This document shows positions 22,345 to 33,458 of a stretch of DNA of 64,000 bases, one piece after another. Source of the DNA: Salvia splendens (Eukaryota; Streptophyta; Magnoliopsida; Lamiales; Lamiaceae); the NCBI RefSeq assembly GCF_004379255.2, contig NC_056040.1:31028852-31092851 (forward strand). The letters run 5' to 3'. The notes below the pieces were generated by a model. The model made no database searches and had not been told where the DNA came from. It was given only the letters and a program-made list of their open reading frames with translations. The first letter of the stretch is position 1. Every line of letters begins with the position of its first letter. The position numbers and the translations under genes are program-made.

Positions 22345-23562
22345 GACTTTGACGTTGATCAAAACCCCATCCCGCACCAAAAAGACCACTTCCTTAGATA
22401 CCCGCCTAACCCCCTTCTGCTCTAAAGAAGATTACTCCGGGTCTGAAATCGAGTCAGAGTCCTACGTACCAAAGTAGAATGTCAGGTTACTAATGGTGAA
22501 ACTAGTTGAAGACAATAAAAAATCAAGCAGGAAGGATAGTCCTAAGAAAACCTTCAATCCGGTTACTCCGGCGAAATCCGTCTCCGCAAAAGGCACTGCT
22601 AAAGAAACGGCTACTAACGCCTCGAAGAAGTCGAAGATGACGTTGCCGAGCCGGAGATTGCCGAGAAAAAGCTTGACGTCAATGAGGAATGCTACGTTGT
22701 TGATCCTGCCAGTACTCATGTGCGCGTCTCAAAGATTAAACCATGCAAGTGTAATTATGAACTAATTCACTGTGAATACCTCATTAAATCTGTTATAGAT
22801 TGTTTGATGGTATCTACTACTCTTGAGCTAGGAGGACGTGATTATCATATTGAGAGGGATGACTGAATACCAGTCAAATGTTGGTCCAATTGCGCATCTA
22901 GAATAATTTCATAACTATATCTTGAAAAGTCTGCATATCGATGTGACGAGGACCCAACTGCAAGACAAGACTAGGAGGCTTAAGAGAAAGTATAGGAACA
23001 TAAAAGCAAAGAGAATAATAGGAAATAGAGGATCTTCTTGAAGCCCAACGAGAAGATGGCCTACGATCTGTCGAAAATGATATAGAAAAATGAAGGCAAT
23101 GAGGTTGTCGCAAGATAAGAGTGGGACACGTGGGAGGAAGTATGATAACATAAAGAGCAAAGAGAATGATGGGAAAGAGTGGACCTTTTGAAGGCCCATG
23201 AGTAGATGACTTACGATCCGTCGAAAATGATATGGGAAGGTGGTTGTGAAACTAATGGGAAGTCCGAGAACTAATGATAGTGTGGTGACGAGAGTTGTAG
23301 GTAAGAATGAAAGTGAAGAACTGAAGAGTGTGGAAGGGGATGAGAAGATGCTGACCTTTTTAGGCCTTGGGCGTTGATGGAGGAGAGAGTGTGCATCTAA
23401 GGGTAAGATGTGTTTGAAGTGAGAAAGGAGGTGGATGGCGAGATTAAATGTTATAAACTGAAAGTGGATAAGCTGAAGTTTCTCATCTAACGATTGGAGT
23501 TGAAAGTAACGTACACGCAACTTATTTTGGGAGCTATAGAGGGCAAGTATCAGTAAGCCTAC
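22345..23562 (+). pseudogene. GeBP-like (DUF573) transcription factor pseudogene, left copy
   Basis: Decayed copy of a GLABROUS1-enhancer-binding-protein-type gene; intact family members bind DNA through a DUF573 domain and have a C-terminal leucine zipper. Visible in broken frames: an acidic/Ser-rich N-terminal part (SGSEIESES near 22437); a Lys/Ser/Thr-rich linker (22510-22680); a CYVVDPASTHV block; then the DNA-binding helix region around 22915-23090, reading [22 protein letters not shown] and EKMAYDLSKMI. The RLKRKY-to-SKMI half is present twice in tandem (about 22975-23115 and 23119-23250). A Leu-rich end (KLKVDKLKFL) follows near 23460. There are many stops and shifts. Confidence 0.75.
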
Positions 23563-23610
23563 ATTAGACACCAACCTACAATGCTTAGACACAAAATAAA
23601 TGGCAATTAA
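23563..23610. other. Centre of the GeBP inverted duplication
   Basis: A short unpaired spacer between the arms. The arms last match at GGCAAGTATCAGTAAGCCTA (left) and its inverse AGGCTTACTAATACTTGCC (right). Confidence 0.7.
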
Positions 23611-24870
23611 AAAACATAGGCTTACTAATACTTGCCCTCCATAGCTCCCAAAAAAGCTTTGTTTGCGTTAGTTTCACCTCGAATTGTCTGATGCGAACCT
23701 TCAGCTCATCCATTTTCAGCTTATAACTTCCGATCTCGCCATCCAGCCCTTTTTCCCACTTCAAACAAGTCTTATCGATAGATGCACACTCTCACCTCCA
23801 TCGTCACCCAGAGCCTAAAAAGGCTCATCCTCTTCCGTACTCTTCACATCTTTAGTTTCCTTCTTGCTTACAATTCTCCTCACCACACAATCGTTAGTTC
23901 TCAGACTTCCCATCAGTTTTGACAACCACCTTCTCTTCTCCCCCCATATCACTTTTGACAGATCATAAGCCTTTTGCTCATGGGCTTCGAAAAGTTCCTC
24001 TCTATTCCATCCTTCTCTTTTCTCTTTATGTTCTCATACTTTCTCTTAAGTATCCTAAACTTGTCCTGCGACAACCCCATTTCCTTCATTTCCCTATATC
24101 GTTTTTGACCGATGACAAGCCATCTTTTCGTGAGGCTTCAAGACTGTCATCTATTTCCTATTATTATTCTCTTTGTGCTTTATATTCTCATACTCCCTCT
24201 TAAGCCTCCTAACTTTGTCTTGCAGTTGAGCCCTCGTCACATTGATAGGCAAACATTTCTAGACAAAATTGTGAAATTGTTTTAGATGCGCAATTGGACC
24301 AAAATTATACTTTGACTGGTATTCAATCTTCACTTCCAAGATGATGATCTCATCCTCCTAGCTTAAGAGTAGCAAGTACCATAAAACAAACTACAACTGA
24401 TTTAATGAGGATTCACAGTCTGAATTAGTTATTACTTACAAAAGTGCTTGGCTTAATCATTGGTACGAGCACATGAGTACTGGTGGAATCAACTAGGTAG
24501 CATTCCTTATCGACGTTAGACTTTTTCTTGGCAATCTCCAGCTCGGCGGGGGTCTTCTTCGACTTCTTCGAGTCATTAGTAGTCGTGTCTTTAACATGGC
24601 CTTTTGCGGCGGCAGATTTCGCCGGAGTAACGGGATAGGAGGCTGGCTTGGGTCAATCCTTCTTTCTTGATTTATAATTTTCTTCAATTGGTTTCGCCAC
24701 TACTGGCCCAACATTCGAATTTGGTGAGTCATACTTCGACTCGGTTTCAGATCCGAAATAATCTTTTTTCGTGGAAGATGGGGGTTTGGCTGGCATCTAG
24801 ATCAGTGTGAGGTCCAGATCGGTGTCGAAGTCTTCCTTGGAGGAGCCTCTCTCATCTTCTTCCCCGGTTT
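23611..24870 (-). pseudogene. GeBP-like (DUF573) transcription factor pseudogene, right copy
   Basis: Inverted relative of the left copy. Reading leftward: PPSSTKKDYFGSETESKYDS (near 24770-24710); PVTPAKSAAAKG; TPAELEIAKKKSNVDKECYL; then QLQDKVRRLKREYENIKHK (about 24240-24180) and KPHEKMA. A second copy of that half-domain reads AHEQKAYDLSKVIWG (about 23990-23940). The N-terminal acidic part may extend to about 24925. It is broken by stops and shifts different from those of the left copy. The same tandem duplication inside DUF573 is present, so that event came before the inversion. Confidence 0.75.
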
Positions 24871-25487
24871 TCGATTGAGACTCCTCCACTGTCTTTGCTT
24901 ACTCATCATTTCAAGCTATTTTTTTTTTCCAAAGAGACAGAAACTATGGTTAAGGGGTTGTAAGAGACAGTTGTGTATCTAATGTTGTGCAATTTCTTTT
25001 ATTTAGTGGAATAGATACATGCGTAGTTACCGCGTCGCGTCGTTTAATAAATTCCACCACTCCTTTATAGTTTATTGACATTGTTTATATTTATTTTTTA
25101 AGTACGTAATTATTCACATTCTATATTTTAAATGCATTCTCTATTATTTGAACAACTCATTTAATGAATTAATTAGTAATTTGTCTAAAATTGATATTAA
25201 ATCATCAAATGCATTAATTAAATCTGTTAATAGATTAGAATTAACTGGTTCTTTCCATTTGAACTAAATAAAAAGACTTTAACCTTCGCAAGATCAATTG
25301 CATCTGCAATTCTAGTAGCACAACCGAAAAATCCAACGTCAAACTAATGAATCATCTAAAAGATTTGAGGTCTAATTTGTGTGGGTTCAATTTTATGTGT
25401 CTAGTGTTAAATTATGCGTTTGCACAATCTTCTACTGCAACACTTAATAAGTTCTGCAGAGTGAGGGTGACATAGAAAGTTTCATGT
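24871..25487. other. Unassigned AT-rich spacer
   Basis: Possible upstream part of the right GeBP copy up to about 24930. After that no frame, repeat or element end that I can name, until the LTR start at 25488. Confidence 0.4.
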
Positions 25488-27337
25488 TGTAACGACCCGC
25501 TAAGACGATATTATTAGAAAATAATATTATTAGCCTGATTATCTATATAAGTGACTTTTATGTGATTAAATCCGAGATACGATAGATTGTTGTTGTTGTT
25601 GTTTGTTTTAACGTAAGGCAAGTGAATAGAACACGTAATTATATTACACCTATATGAATATAATAAATTTAAATAAATAAATAAGATCCCAAAACCAAAA
25701 TTATGATATCCGATACATCCAACCAAAAAAGCTCAACAAAAGTTTAATTTATACATAGTATGTTTTAAGAAAGCTGATACACACGAGCTTGAACCAGGTT
25801 CTTTCCTACACCAAATTAAACAATAAATACACAAATAATATAATAAAACAAATTAAACATAAAGAAAAAGAGTAGACAGATTCGATCCTGAAAGGATCAG
25901 ATTTTCGACAGCAGCAATTAATGCTGCATTAAATAAGATGTCAGGGTAGTCATCATTTTTCTCTGCCAGAAGAATATTTGGATGATAATGTCAGACCACT
26001 TGTTGTATTCACATATACTCCCTCCGTCCCATTAAATATGCAACATTTGGGAATCGGCACGGGTTTTTATGTAGTGTTGTTTTGTGAGTTAATAAAGAGA
26101 GAGTAAAATAAGAGAGATGAAAAAGTAGAGATAGGGATGTTTTCATTTTAGGAAACGTTTCATTTTTAATGGGACAATCTAAAAAGGAAAACGTTTCATT
26201 TTTAATGGGACTGAGGGAGTATATACCAACCAGCCATCACTTTCACTACCCCACCTCCAACCAAACAACACACTCCTCCAAAATACTTCCAACAAAGCAG
26301 AAAAAGAAAGAGGACGTACACATCGCAGTGGAAAATTGCAGTAAAGTCTTTTCCTCACATATAAAAAGGTAAGTAACAACAACATAAGTTTTTCCTTATT
26401 TTTTTCGTTCTTTCCACATATGCATATAGGCAAGATTTTAGCCCCTGCAAAAAACTAGCCATTAACAACTATAGCAAAGAATATAGAAATAGCAATTTCT
26501 AGCAAAGAACCGAGGCTTATCTTAAACAAAAATCTGCTTCCTAAAAATATGTTGCCTCATCACCAAAGTCTAGACTTTCCAAATCTATGATGGCCAAAAA
26601 CAAATTTATAAATAAATGTTGGAACTTTAGAAGATGTAAAATGGAGTAGTAAACAAGAAGAATAATGAATATCATTTCTTTACCTCTCGGAAGTCGGCGA
26701 AATGATGACGGTAGTGGCCTCAGATGAGGAGGCAGCAGCCGTGGAGCCGACGGGAAGCTGCGCCGGCGTGGTAAGGAGGAGGCCGAAGCCGCCGACTGTG
26801 CATGCACAATTGGTGGCGGCAGATCAGAGAGAGAGTAGAGAGGGGGAGCCGAGAGAGAGGAATGGAGAGGAGAAGATGATGGAGGGAGGAGCCGACGGCG
26901 GCGGATCCGCGAGGGCGGATTCGTGGCAGCGGTGGCAGCGCGGTGAAGAGAGAGACGACGTGGAGGAAAACACGCCGACTGCGGTGCGATGGTGGCGCCG
27001 GAGGGATGGCTGGTCGACGTCGTGAGGTGTGAAGCTGGGTGAGGCGGCGGAAGTTCTGATTTGGGGGAAGTTTTGTGTGCAATTGAGGGAGAAGGTGAAC
27101 CGTTATTAGGTGAGAGAGAGTACATGATACGTGTGGTGGAAGGGGGTGGAAGGGGGAGTATATGGACTAATTTAGTTAGTGAAACGGGCTGATTTTCTAA
27201 TTAGATGTTGGGCGTTCTTTTATTTATTTTTGGTGAAGGAAGAGTGGGCTAGGTTGAGGAAATTATAGTAGGCTGAAATAAGTTGAGAAGAGCCCAAATT
27301 TGAATTTCAATTAGTATGAGCCCAATAATAGTAATAA
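25488..27337 (+). mobile_element. Chromovirus-like solo LTR, left part
   Basis: Begins TGTAACGACCCGC, preceded by CATGT (25483-25487). The same CATGT follows the end GGTCGTGACA at 41081, so both pieces belong to one LTR with a 5-bp TSD, split by the pararetrovirus. It carries a MITE at 26018-26219. A GC-rich part at 26690-27125, pyrimidine-rich on the minus strand, looks unlike the rest and could be a further insertion or the leader of another, reversed LTR. Long frames there are low-complexity Ser/Pro/Arg readings and I do not call a gene. Confidence 0.7.
26018..26219. mobile_element. Stowaway-like MITE with TA duplication
   Basis: CTCCCTCCGTCCCATTAAAT at left; TTTAATGGGACTGAGGGAG at right; TA at 26016-26017 and 26220-26221. 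202 bp. Confidence 0.8.
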
Positions 27338-30300
27338 CACAGGTCAGTTAAAAGGTTGGTGGGATAATTATCTCACCGCAGAAAATAGAAATATTATTCT
27401 TACCTCGGTAAAAACAGAAGACAATAATATTACAGAAAATTCTGTTTATACTCTTGTCATAAATATTATGGAACACTTTACAGGAAGATGGTCTGATAAT
27501 AGTGAGACTATTAGAACACTACTTCAAAATTTAAGATGCAAAACTCTTACTAATTTTAGATGGTATAAAGATACTTTTTTAAGTAGAGTTATGGAACTCC
27601 CAGAAAGTAATAGTGCTCATTGGAAGTCTAAATTCATAGATGGGTTACCTTATCTCTTTGCTGAAAGAGTAAGAGCCAAATTAAGACAAGGAAATATTAA
27701 TATCAATTATGATAATTTTACTTATGGTAAATTAATAGGATTCTGTATCCAAGAAGGATTATCTCTTTGCAATGAGATAAAACTTGATAGACAAATTAAG
27801 AAAAATAATCTTAATGAGAAGAGACAATTAGGGCAATTTTGTAACCAATTTGGGGTAGAAAATATCCCTGTTACAAAAGAAAAAACTAAAAAATATGATA
27901 AAAGAAAAGATTATAATGTTCCCACTAGAAAAACTCATAAAAGAAGAGAAAAAAGAGAAAAAAGGGAAACTTATAGAAAGAAAAAGAATATCCCTATAAT
28001 ATGTGATTTTTGTAAAAAACCAGGTCACTATGCTAGTAATTGTTGGATAAAAATAAAAAAAATATAAAAAGAAAAATTAACAATCTTGAGATAGATAAAG
28101 ATCTCAAAGATTCTATTATAGAAATTTTAGAACAAAAAGAAGAATTTAGTGATCAAAATTCCGATGAGGATATGACTTGTGAGGAAACGGAAAATATTTC
28201 TGTTTCAGATTCCAGTAATGATTCTTGTAAATGTGATAATCTTTACGAAATCATAGCCTAGTTTCAAGATGAAGCAGGAAGTAGTAGTAATATAAATGTC
28301 ATAACTAGTAATGATATAACAGAACTTTTGAAAATAATAAAAGATGAGAAATTAAGACTTGAAATCTTTGATCAATTAAAAAACAAAGATTTAATTGAGA
28401 AAGATAACTATGATTCTGAACCTTATACTATGACTTATAATAATTCGGAGCCATATACTATGGCCGAAGTTAAAAGATTAATGAATCAAAAATACTCTAA
28501 TAAACCAGTGGTAAAAGATTTAAATTCAGAAATAAATAACCTTAAAGAAGAAATTAAAGAATTAAGAAATAACTTAAGGATCCAAGATTTACGTAGCTCG
28601 ACAATTGAAAAAGGAAAAGAAGTTTCTACTACAAACAGCAATGATGAAGGGTTATTCCTTTCAAAACTTGAATTAATTACTTCTCAGAAATGGTTTATAA
28701 AGATTATCCTTCTTATTGATAATAACTATAAAAAAGAATTAATTGCTCTTGTTGATAGTGGAGCAGATCTTAATTGTATTCATGAGGGTTTAATACCTAC
28801 TAGATACTTTGAGAAAACCTCGCATAATTTATTCTCTGCTAATAATCAAAAAATGGAAATTAGTTATAAGCTTCCTAAAGCCTTTATATGTAAGAATAAA
28901 GCTTGTATTCCTAATAGCTTTCTTTTAGTTAAGAATATTTCCAACCAAATTATATTAGGAACTCCTTTCCTTAGGAAAATCTTACCTATCAGAGTTGATA
29001 ACAAAGGAATAATAGGAAATTTCGGTAATATATCTTTAGAGTTTCCCTTCGTCACAGAACCTATTAGCAGAGTTCTGAATAATATTAGAGAAAATATTAT
29101 TAATAAACAAAACCAAATTAATTTTATAAAACAAGAAATTAATTCTATTAATATTGAAGCACAATTGGAAAACCCGAAGCTTAAAGAAAAAATTAAATTA
29201 ATAGAAAATAATTTTACTGAACAAATTTGTAATGAACATCCCAATGCTTTTTGGGATAGAAAAAAGCATATTGTTAACCTTGATTATGAAGAAGATTTTG
29301 ATGAATCTAGAATCCCTACTAAAGCTAGACCAGGTCAAATGAATAAGGAGTATCTGGATCTTTGTAAAAAAGAGGTCAAAAGTCTTGAAGAAAAGGGCCT
29401 CATACAACCCTCTAAATCTCCTTGGTCTTGCACAGCTTTCTATGTTAATAAGCAAGCTGAACAAGAAAGAGGAGTTCCAAGGTTAGTTATCAACTATAAA
29501 CCGCTTAATAAGGCCTTGAAATGGTTTAGATATCCGATGCCCAATAAAAAAGATTTATTAGATAGGCTTTTAAACGCTATTATATTTTCAAAATTTGATC
29601 TAAAATCTGGATATTGGCAGATTCAGATTGATAAAAGGGATTTTTATAAAACTGCTTTTAATGTTCCCTTTGGACAATTCGAGTGGAAGGTGATGCCTTT
29701 TGGTTTAAAAACGCACCTTCAGAATTCCAAAAAATCATGAATGATATATTCAATCCTTACAGTGATTTTATCATCGTTTATATCGATGATATCTTAGTCT
29801 TTTCAAAAGACATCCAAACTCATTTTGAGCATCTTAGAATTTTTAAAAATCTTATTTCAAATAATGGCCTTGTTATATCCAAATCTAAGATGAAATTGTT
29901 TCAAGTTTGTGTTAGATTTTTAGGTCATAATATTGAGAAAGGAAAAATAATTCCTATAAATAGAAGCATCGAGTTTGCGTCTAAATTTCCAGATGAAATA
30001 AGGGATAAAACTCAATTACAAAGGTTCCTAGGGAGTATTAATTATATTTCTCCTTATTATAAAAATCTTGCTCAGGATACAGCTATTCTTTATGAAAGGC
30101 TTAAGAAGGATCCTAAGCCGTGGAATAATAGTCATACAGAAGCTATTAAAAAAATAAAAGAAAAGGTTAAAAATATCCCTTGCCTCTTAATTGCCAATCC
30201 TGATTGGAAAAAAGTTATAGAAACCGATGCCTCAAATATAGGATATGGAGGTATCCTTAAACAAATTGATCCCAAAAATAAACAAGAATATCTTGTTAGA

Positions 30301-30605
30301 TTTTACTCGGGAAAATGGAATAGTAGTCAAAAGAACTATGCTACGGTTGTTAAAGAAATCCTGGCTATCCTTAAATGCGTTTTGAAATTTCAAGATGATT
30401 TATATAATAAGAGTTTTTTAATAAAAACAGATTGCCAGGCAGCAAAATTTTTGTTTGATAAAGATTTTAAGCACGATGTTTCTAAGCAGATGTTTGCTAG
30501 ATGGCAAGCGCAACTTGCTCCTTTTGATTTTGAAATTATTTATAAAAAAGGATCGGACAATAATTTACCCGATTTCCTAACTAGAGAATTTATTACTAAT
30601 GGTTA
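27338..30605 (+). pseudogene. Endogenous pararetrovirus, left arm: coat protein-protease-RT-RNase H
   Basis: Caulimoviridae polyprotein remnant that starts abruptly inside the coat-protein region (KGWWDNYLTAENR). In order: zinc knuckle CDFCKKPGHYASNCW (28003-28047); Glu/Asp-rich linker; protease active site D-S-G-A-D (28754-28768); RT with YIDDI (about 29779-29793); RNase H with ETDASNIGYGG. It ends FITNG then stop. Lesions: a missing A in the A-run near 28050-28065 and another near 29707 shift the frame, and a TAG at 28259 replaces CAG of the other arm. The protease site is intact here, unlike in the right arm. No integrase is present, as expected for this family. Confidence 0.9.
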
Positions 30606-30829
30606 ATCCATATAGGATTTGCTATAACCAGGAGATACGTGATCTCCAAAATATGATTTTAAATTATAAGATTAGAATAGAAGAACTTGATAGAGAAAGG
30701 TATTATATTAGAAGGTGGCGCCCGGCTACTTCCCTCAGACCTATCTTGGAGGAAGCTCTTAATCTCAGAAGACTTATAAGAGATTGTGAGAGAAAAATTA
30801 ATATAATTATTCTCATTGGTTTAACCTAA
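30599..30829 (+). CDS. Pararetrovirus small ORF, left arm (76 codons)
   Basis: Its ATG overlaps the polyprotein stop (AATGGTTAA), an arrangement suited to re-initiation or leaky scanning. The product is Arg/Leu/Glu-rich and probably helical (RDLQNMILNYKIRIEELDRERYYIRRW). It is identical in amino acids to the right-arm copy (34948-35178). Function is unknown to me. Confidence 0.7.
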   Translation: MVNPYRICYNQEIRDLQNMILNYKIRIEELDRERYYIRRWRPATSLRPILEEALNLRRLIRDCERKINIIILIGLT

Positions 30830-30847
30830 AACGTTTCATTTTGTAGT

Positions 30848-32284
30848 TATTTCCCCAGAGGAAGAGGCCAAAGGAGCCAATACCCTTCCTTTTATAAAGG
30901 AAGAGGAGGTGGAATCCCCATCATTCAGCATGGTAATAAGAAACTTTTTAAGGAAAATATCACAGGTATCGACCAACTGGAAGATAATCCAGAATTACTT
31001 CAGAAAGTTCAGGAATATCTGAACTCAAAAAAGGATAGTGAGGGAACCTCATCATCTTGGGCTAATAAAGTACAAGGTTCAACATCCTATGCTGAGGTAA
31101 TAACTTCATCAGAAGAGAAAGAAAAGTATATTCCTTCTCCCTTCAAAGATATCATTATCTTCCTTGAAACTCATGACCTTAAATGGGAAAAAGAGCCTTG
31201 GAAGCTTATGCAGCGTTATATGGATACAACATCATATGCTGCTCCTGCTTATAAAAAAAGAATTTTTTATGAAGAATTCCTGACAAGTATGGGAGCTTGT
31301 GAGATCAGGCATTTCAAAACTTATAAGGAGGCTAAAGTTTATAATTTTAGCAGAATAATAATTAAGCAAATAATAACAGCTGAAGACTGGGGTTTTGGAA
31401 CCCTAAGAGAAAGAGAATGTCAGATTAAGAATAATAATGGTGGCAGAGAAGTTATAAACTTCAATTATTGGGATATAAAGGAAGCTTATTATAAAACCTT
31501 CTTTTACCAAAATCCTTATCATAAACATTCGTGGTGGATTAAAATCTGCCCAAAAGTCTATGAACAAGGACTGCCAACATGGGTATATGACTGGTGGCAG
31601 ACCTTTGGAACTTCTGAGAAAATACTTCCAGAAGAATTTAAATCCTTATTTTTCAAATGGAAACAAGTTTCTCCTGCATTAATAGAAGCAGAGAATCAAA
31701 ATAGATTTTTCCATAATATGGAGACTCTTCATTTTTATGCAGAGTTTGGTATTCCGTGGATCTGGAAATGGGAACCAGAAATTGGTTTTGATCATAACAA
31801 TGTTCCGTGCCTTAAAAGGCAGTTCTCCACTAGGTTTTGGCCTACAATGATGGAGAAGGACAAGTCAGGGGATATCCAAGGTCTCCAGACTCTTCAATTA
31901 ATAAAAGAAAGAGTTTCTTTTTATAAAGAACAAAAGAGAGTTAATAAATCTCTGAAAAAAGACATTACTCCTTTTGAAGAATTCTTGAGGAAGAATATCT
32001 CAAAAATGAATGAGAAGGAACTTATAGCAAAATATATGGCTAGTATTGGAAAAGACATTGATCATATGGATGAAGATGAAAACGAAGAAGGAGATACAGA
32101 TATTAATTCTCCAGAACTCTCTCCAAACAATGATGAGCATAAAAATTTTAGGGATGCTCAGGATCCATTCGAAGAAGAAGAAGGCTTCTCAACAGAAGAT
32201 AATTTTGCTAACTTCATCAAGATGATCGAGAAAACGCCAGATAAGGCAAATGGGAGCCAACAAAGTGGAAAGATGAAAGAATAA
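30848..32284 (+). pseudogene. Pararetrovirus ORF downstream of pol, left arm
   Basis: Matches the intact 478-codon right-arm ORF. The right-arm start ATGCTCC reads ATTTCC here, so the start is lost. The frame stays open from PRGRG onward, and the first Met is at 31208 (358 codons). Recognisable stretches: TTSYAAPAYKKRIFYEEFL, HSWWIKICPKVYEQGLPTW, FGIPWIWKWEPEIGF, and an acidic C-terminus (DEDENEEGDTD). Two amino-acid differences from the right arm are seen within the 358 codons. The family is unrecognised; position and size fit the second ORF of florendovirus-like endogenous viruses. Confidence 0.75.
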
Positions 32285-32300
32285 AGGGTGCAAGCACTTT

Positions 32301-32317
32301 CGTCAGCCCTTACGTCA
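32301..32317. promoter_or_regulatory. as-1-like element, left arm
   Basis: The minus strand reads TGACGTAAGGGCTGACG: two TGACG motifs with the same spacing and nearly the same sequence as the as-1 element of the cauliflower mosaic virus 35S promoter. It lies about 55 bases before a TTTAAATAAGG TATA-like box. as-1 is bound by TGA-type bZIP factors; activity here is inferred. Confidence 0.65.
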
Positions 32318-32370
32318 GCTGGAAAATTATAAATTTCAAATCCGGATTTGAAATCCGACTTTTGTTGTCT

Positions 32371-32380
32371 TTAAATAAGG
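32371..32380 (+). promoter_or_regulatory. TATA-like box of the pararetrovirus promoter, left arm
   Basis: TCTTTAAATAAGG, placed between the as-1-like element and the (CT)n tract, downstream of the last ORF. The position matches the pregenomic RNA promoter of caulimovirids. The right arm has the same box at 33396-33408. Confidence 0.55.
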
Positions 32381-32420
32381 TCTCTTGATAGGAAGAGATT
32401 AGGATCTCATGTGTTGAGAT

Positions 32421-32425
<5 letters not shown>

Positions 32426-32455
<30 letters not shown>
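32426..32455. repeat. (CT)n microsatellite, left arm leader
   Basis: About 15 CT units just after the TATA-like box. The right arm has a shorter run (about 11 units, 33329-33350), so the repeat changed length after the arms were formed or copied. Confidence 0.85.
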
Positions 32456-32458
<3 letters not shown>

Positions 32459-32683
32459 ATCCCTCCATCCTTACTCTTTTGTAAGATATCCTTCGGGAAA
32501 AGTTTAGCAATATATGTTTTGTAAGTTTCCTCTACTCCTCTGTTTTTAAGTTTTTATTTATGATTGGCTAAGTTTATAAGTATTGGATAAACTAGACGAT
32601 AAGATACTAAGGAATTAATTATGGAAATATAATTTTAATATCGAAAGGAAGATATATCCAGGTTTGATTAATTATTGATTTTT

Positions 32684-32767
32684 ATGGCTACTTCCTTGGG
32701 TCTGGATTCGCCCGTTGCTGCCAATGCTTTGGCGTTTTTTGGGCTTGCCTCCATTGACATAGGATGA
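32684..32767 (+). CDS. Short leader ORF, left arm (27 codons)
   Basis: ATG to TGA: the product begins MATSLGLDSPVAANALAFFG and is hydrophobic and Ala-rich. It lies in the leader before the movement-protein start. An identical-length ORF is in the right arm (33017-33100). Caulimovirid leaders often carry short ORFs used in ribosome shunting; that role here is inference. Confidence 0.4.
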   Translation: MATSLGLDSPVAANALAFFGLASIDIG

Positions 32768-32852
32768 CTGGCCATTTTAAAACAATAAGAAATCAGTAAA
32801 ATACCTTTTGATATATTTCTCCTTCCCTTATTAGGATGATAATTCTATAATT

Positions 32853-32903
32853 ATGGCATCCCCCTTTACGATCCTCAAGGTTTTGACCTTGAAAGATGGT
32901 TAA
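32853..32903 (+). pseudogene. Movement protein, first codons, left arm
   Basis: Starts MASPFTILK and runs 16 codons to a stop created at the palindrome centre. It follows the leader, where the movement protein is expected to begin. The rest of the gene is absent from this arm. Confidence 0.45.
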
Positions 32904-32931
32904 CCTTGAGGATCGTAAAGGGGGATGCCAT
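32875..32931 (-). pseudogene. Movement protein, first codons, right arm
   Basis: Starts with the same MASPFTILK and then crosses the palindrome centre into the opposite arm and stops. The two movement-protein starts point at each other. Confidence 0.45.
32883..32901. other. Centre of the pararetrovirus palindrome
   Basis: The arms match through CCTCAAGGTT (left, to 32882) and AACCTTGAGG (right, from 32902), leaving a 19-nt unpaired spacer. The spacer most likely belongs to the movement-protein start of one arm. Confidence 0.8.
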
Positions 32932-33016
32932 AATTATAGAATTATCATTCTAATAAGGGAAGGAGAAATATATCAAAAGGTATTTTACTGATTTCTTATT
33001 ATTTTAAAATGGCCAG

Positions 33017-33100
33017 TCATCCTATGTCAATGGAGGCAAGCCCAAAAAACGCCAAAGCATTGGCAGCAACGGGCGAATCCAGACCCAAGGAAGTAGCCAT
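33017..33100 (-). CDS. Short leader ORF, right arm (27 codons)
   Basis: Mirror copy of the left-arm leader ORF, same start and stop. Its role is unknown. Confidence 0.4.
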   Translation of the reverse strand: MATSLGLDSPVAANALAFFGLASIDIG

Positions 33101-33395
33101 AAAAATCAATAATTAATCAAACCTGGATATATCTTCCTTTCGATATTAAAATTATATTTCCATAATTAATTCCTTAGTATCTTATCGTCTAGTTTATCCA
33201 ATACTTATAAACTTAGCCAATCATAAATAAAAACTTAAAAACAGAGGAGTAGAGGAAACTTACAAAATATATATTGCTAAACTTTTCCCGAAGGATATCT
33301 TACAAAAGAGTAAGGATGGAGGGATACAAGAGAGAGAGAGAGAGAGAGAGTTCTTATCTCAACACATGAGATCCTAATCTCTTCCTATCAAGAGA

Positions 33396-33408
33396 CCTTA
33401 TTTAAAGA
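33396..33408 (-). promoter_or_regulatory. TATA-like box, right arm
   Basis: The minus strand reads CTTTAAATAAGG. It is the mirror of the left-arm box. Confidence 0.5.
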
Positions 33409-33458
33409 CAACAAAAGTCGGATTTCAAATCCGGATTTGAAATTTATAATTTTCCAGC

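Noticed and set aside
22915..23592. 225-codon minus-strand frame rich in Leu, Ser and Phe, seemingly with membrane segments
   Set aside because: It is the antisense reading of the GeBP-like pseudogene, whose plus-strand fragments match a known family.
26541..27125. Long Ser/Pro/Arg-rich open frame on the minus strand, with further long frames on both strands
   Set aside because: All frames are open because the stretch is GC-rich and low in complexity. No domain or start context, and it lies inside a split LTR, so no gene is called.
32426..32455. (CT)n run as a coding or CRISPR-like repeat
   Set aside because: Simple dinucleotide microsatellite in a leader; no spacers.
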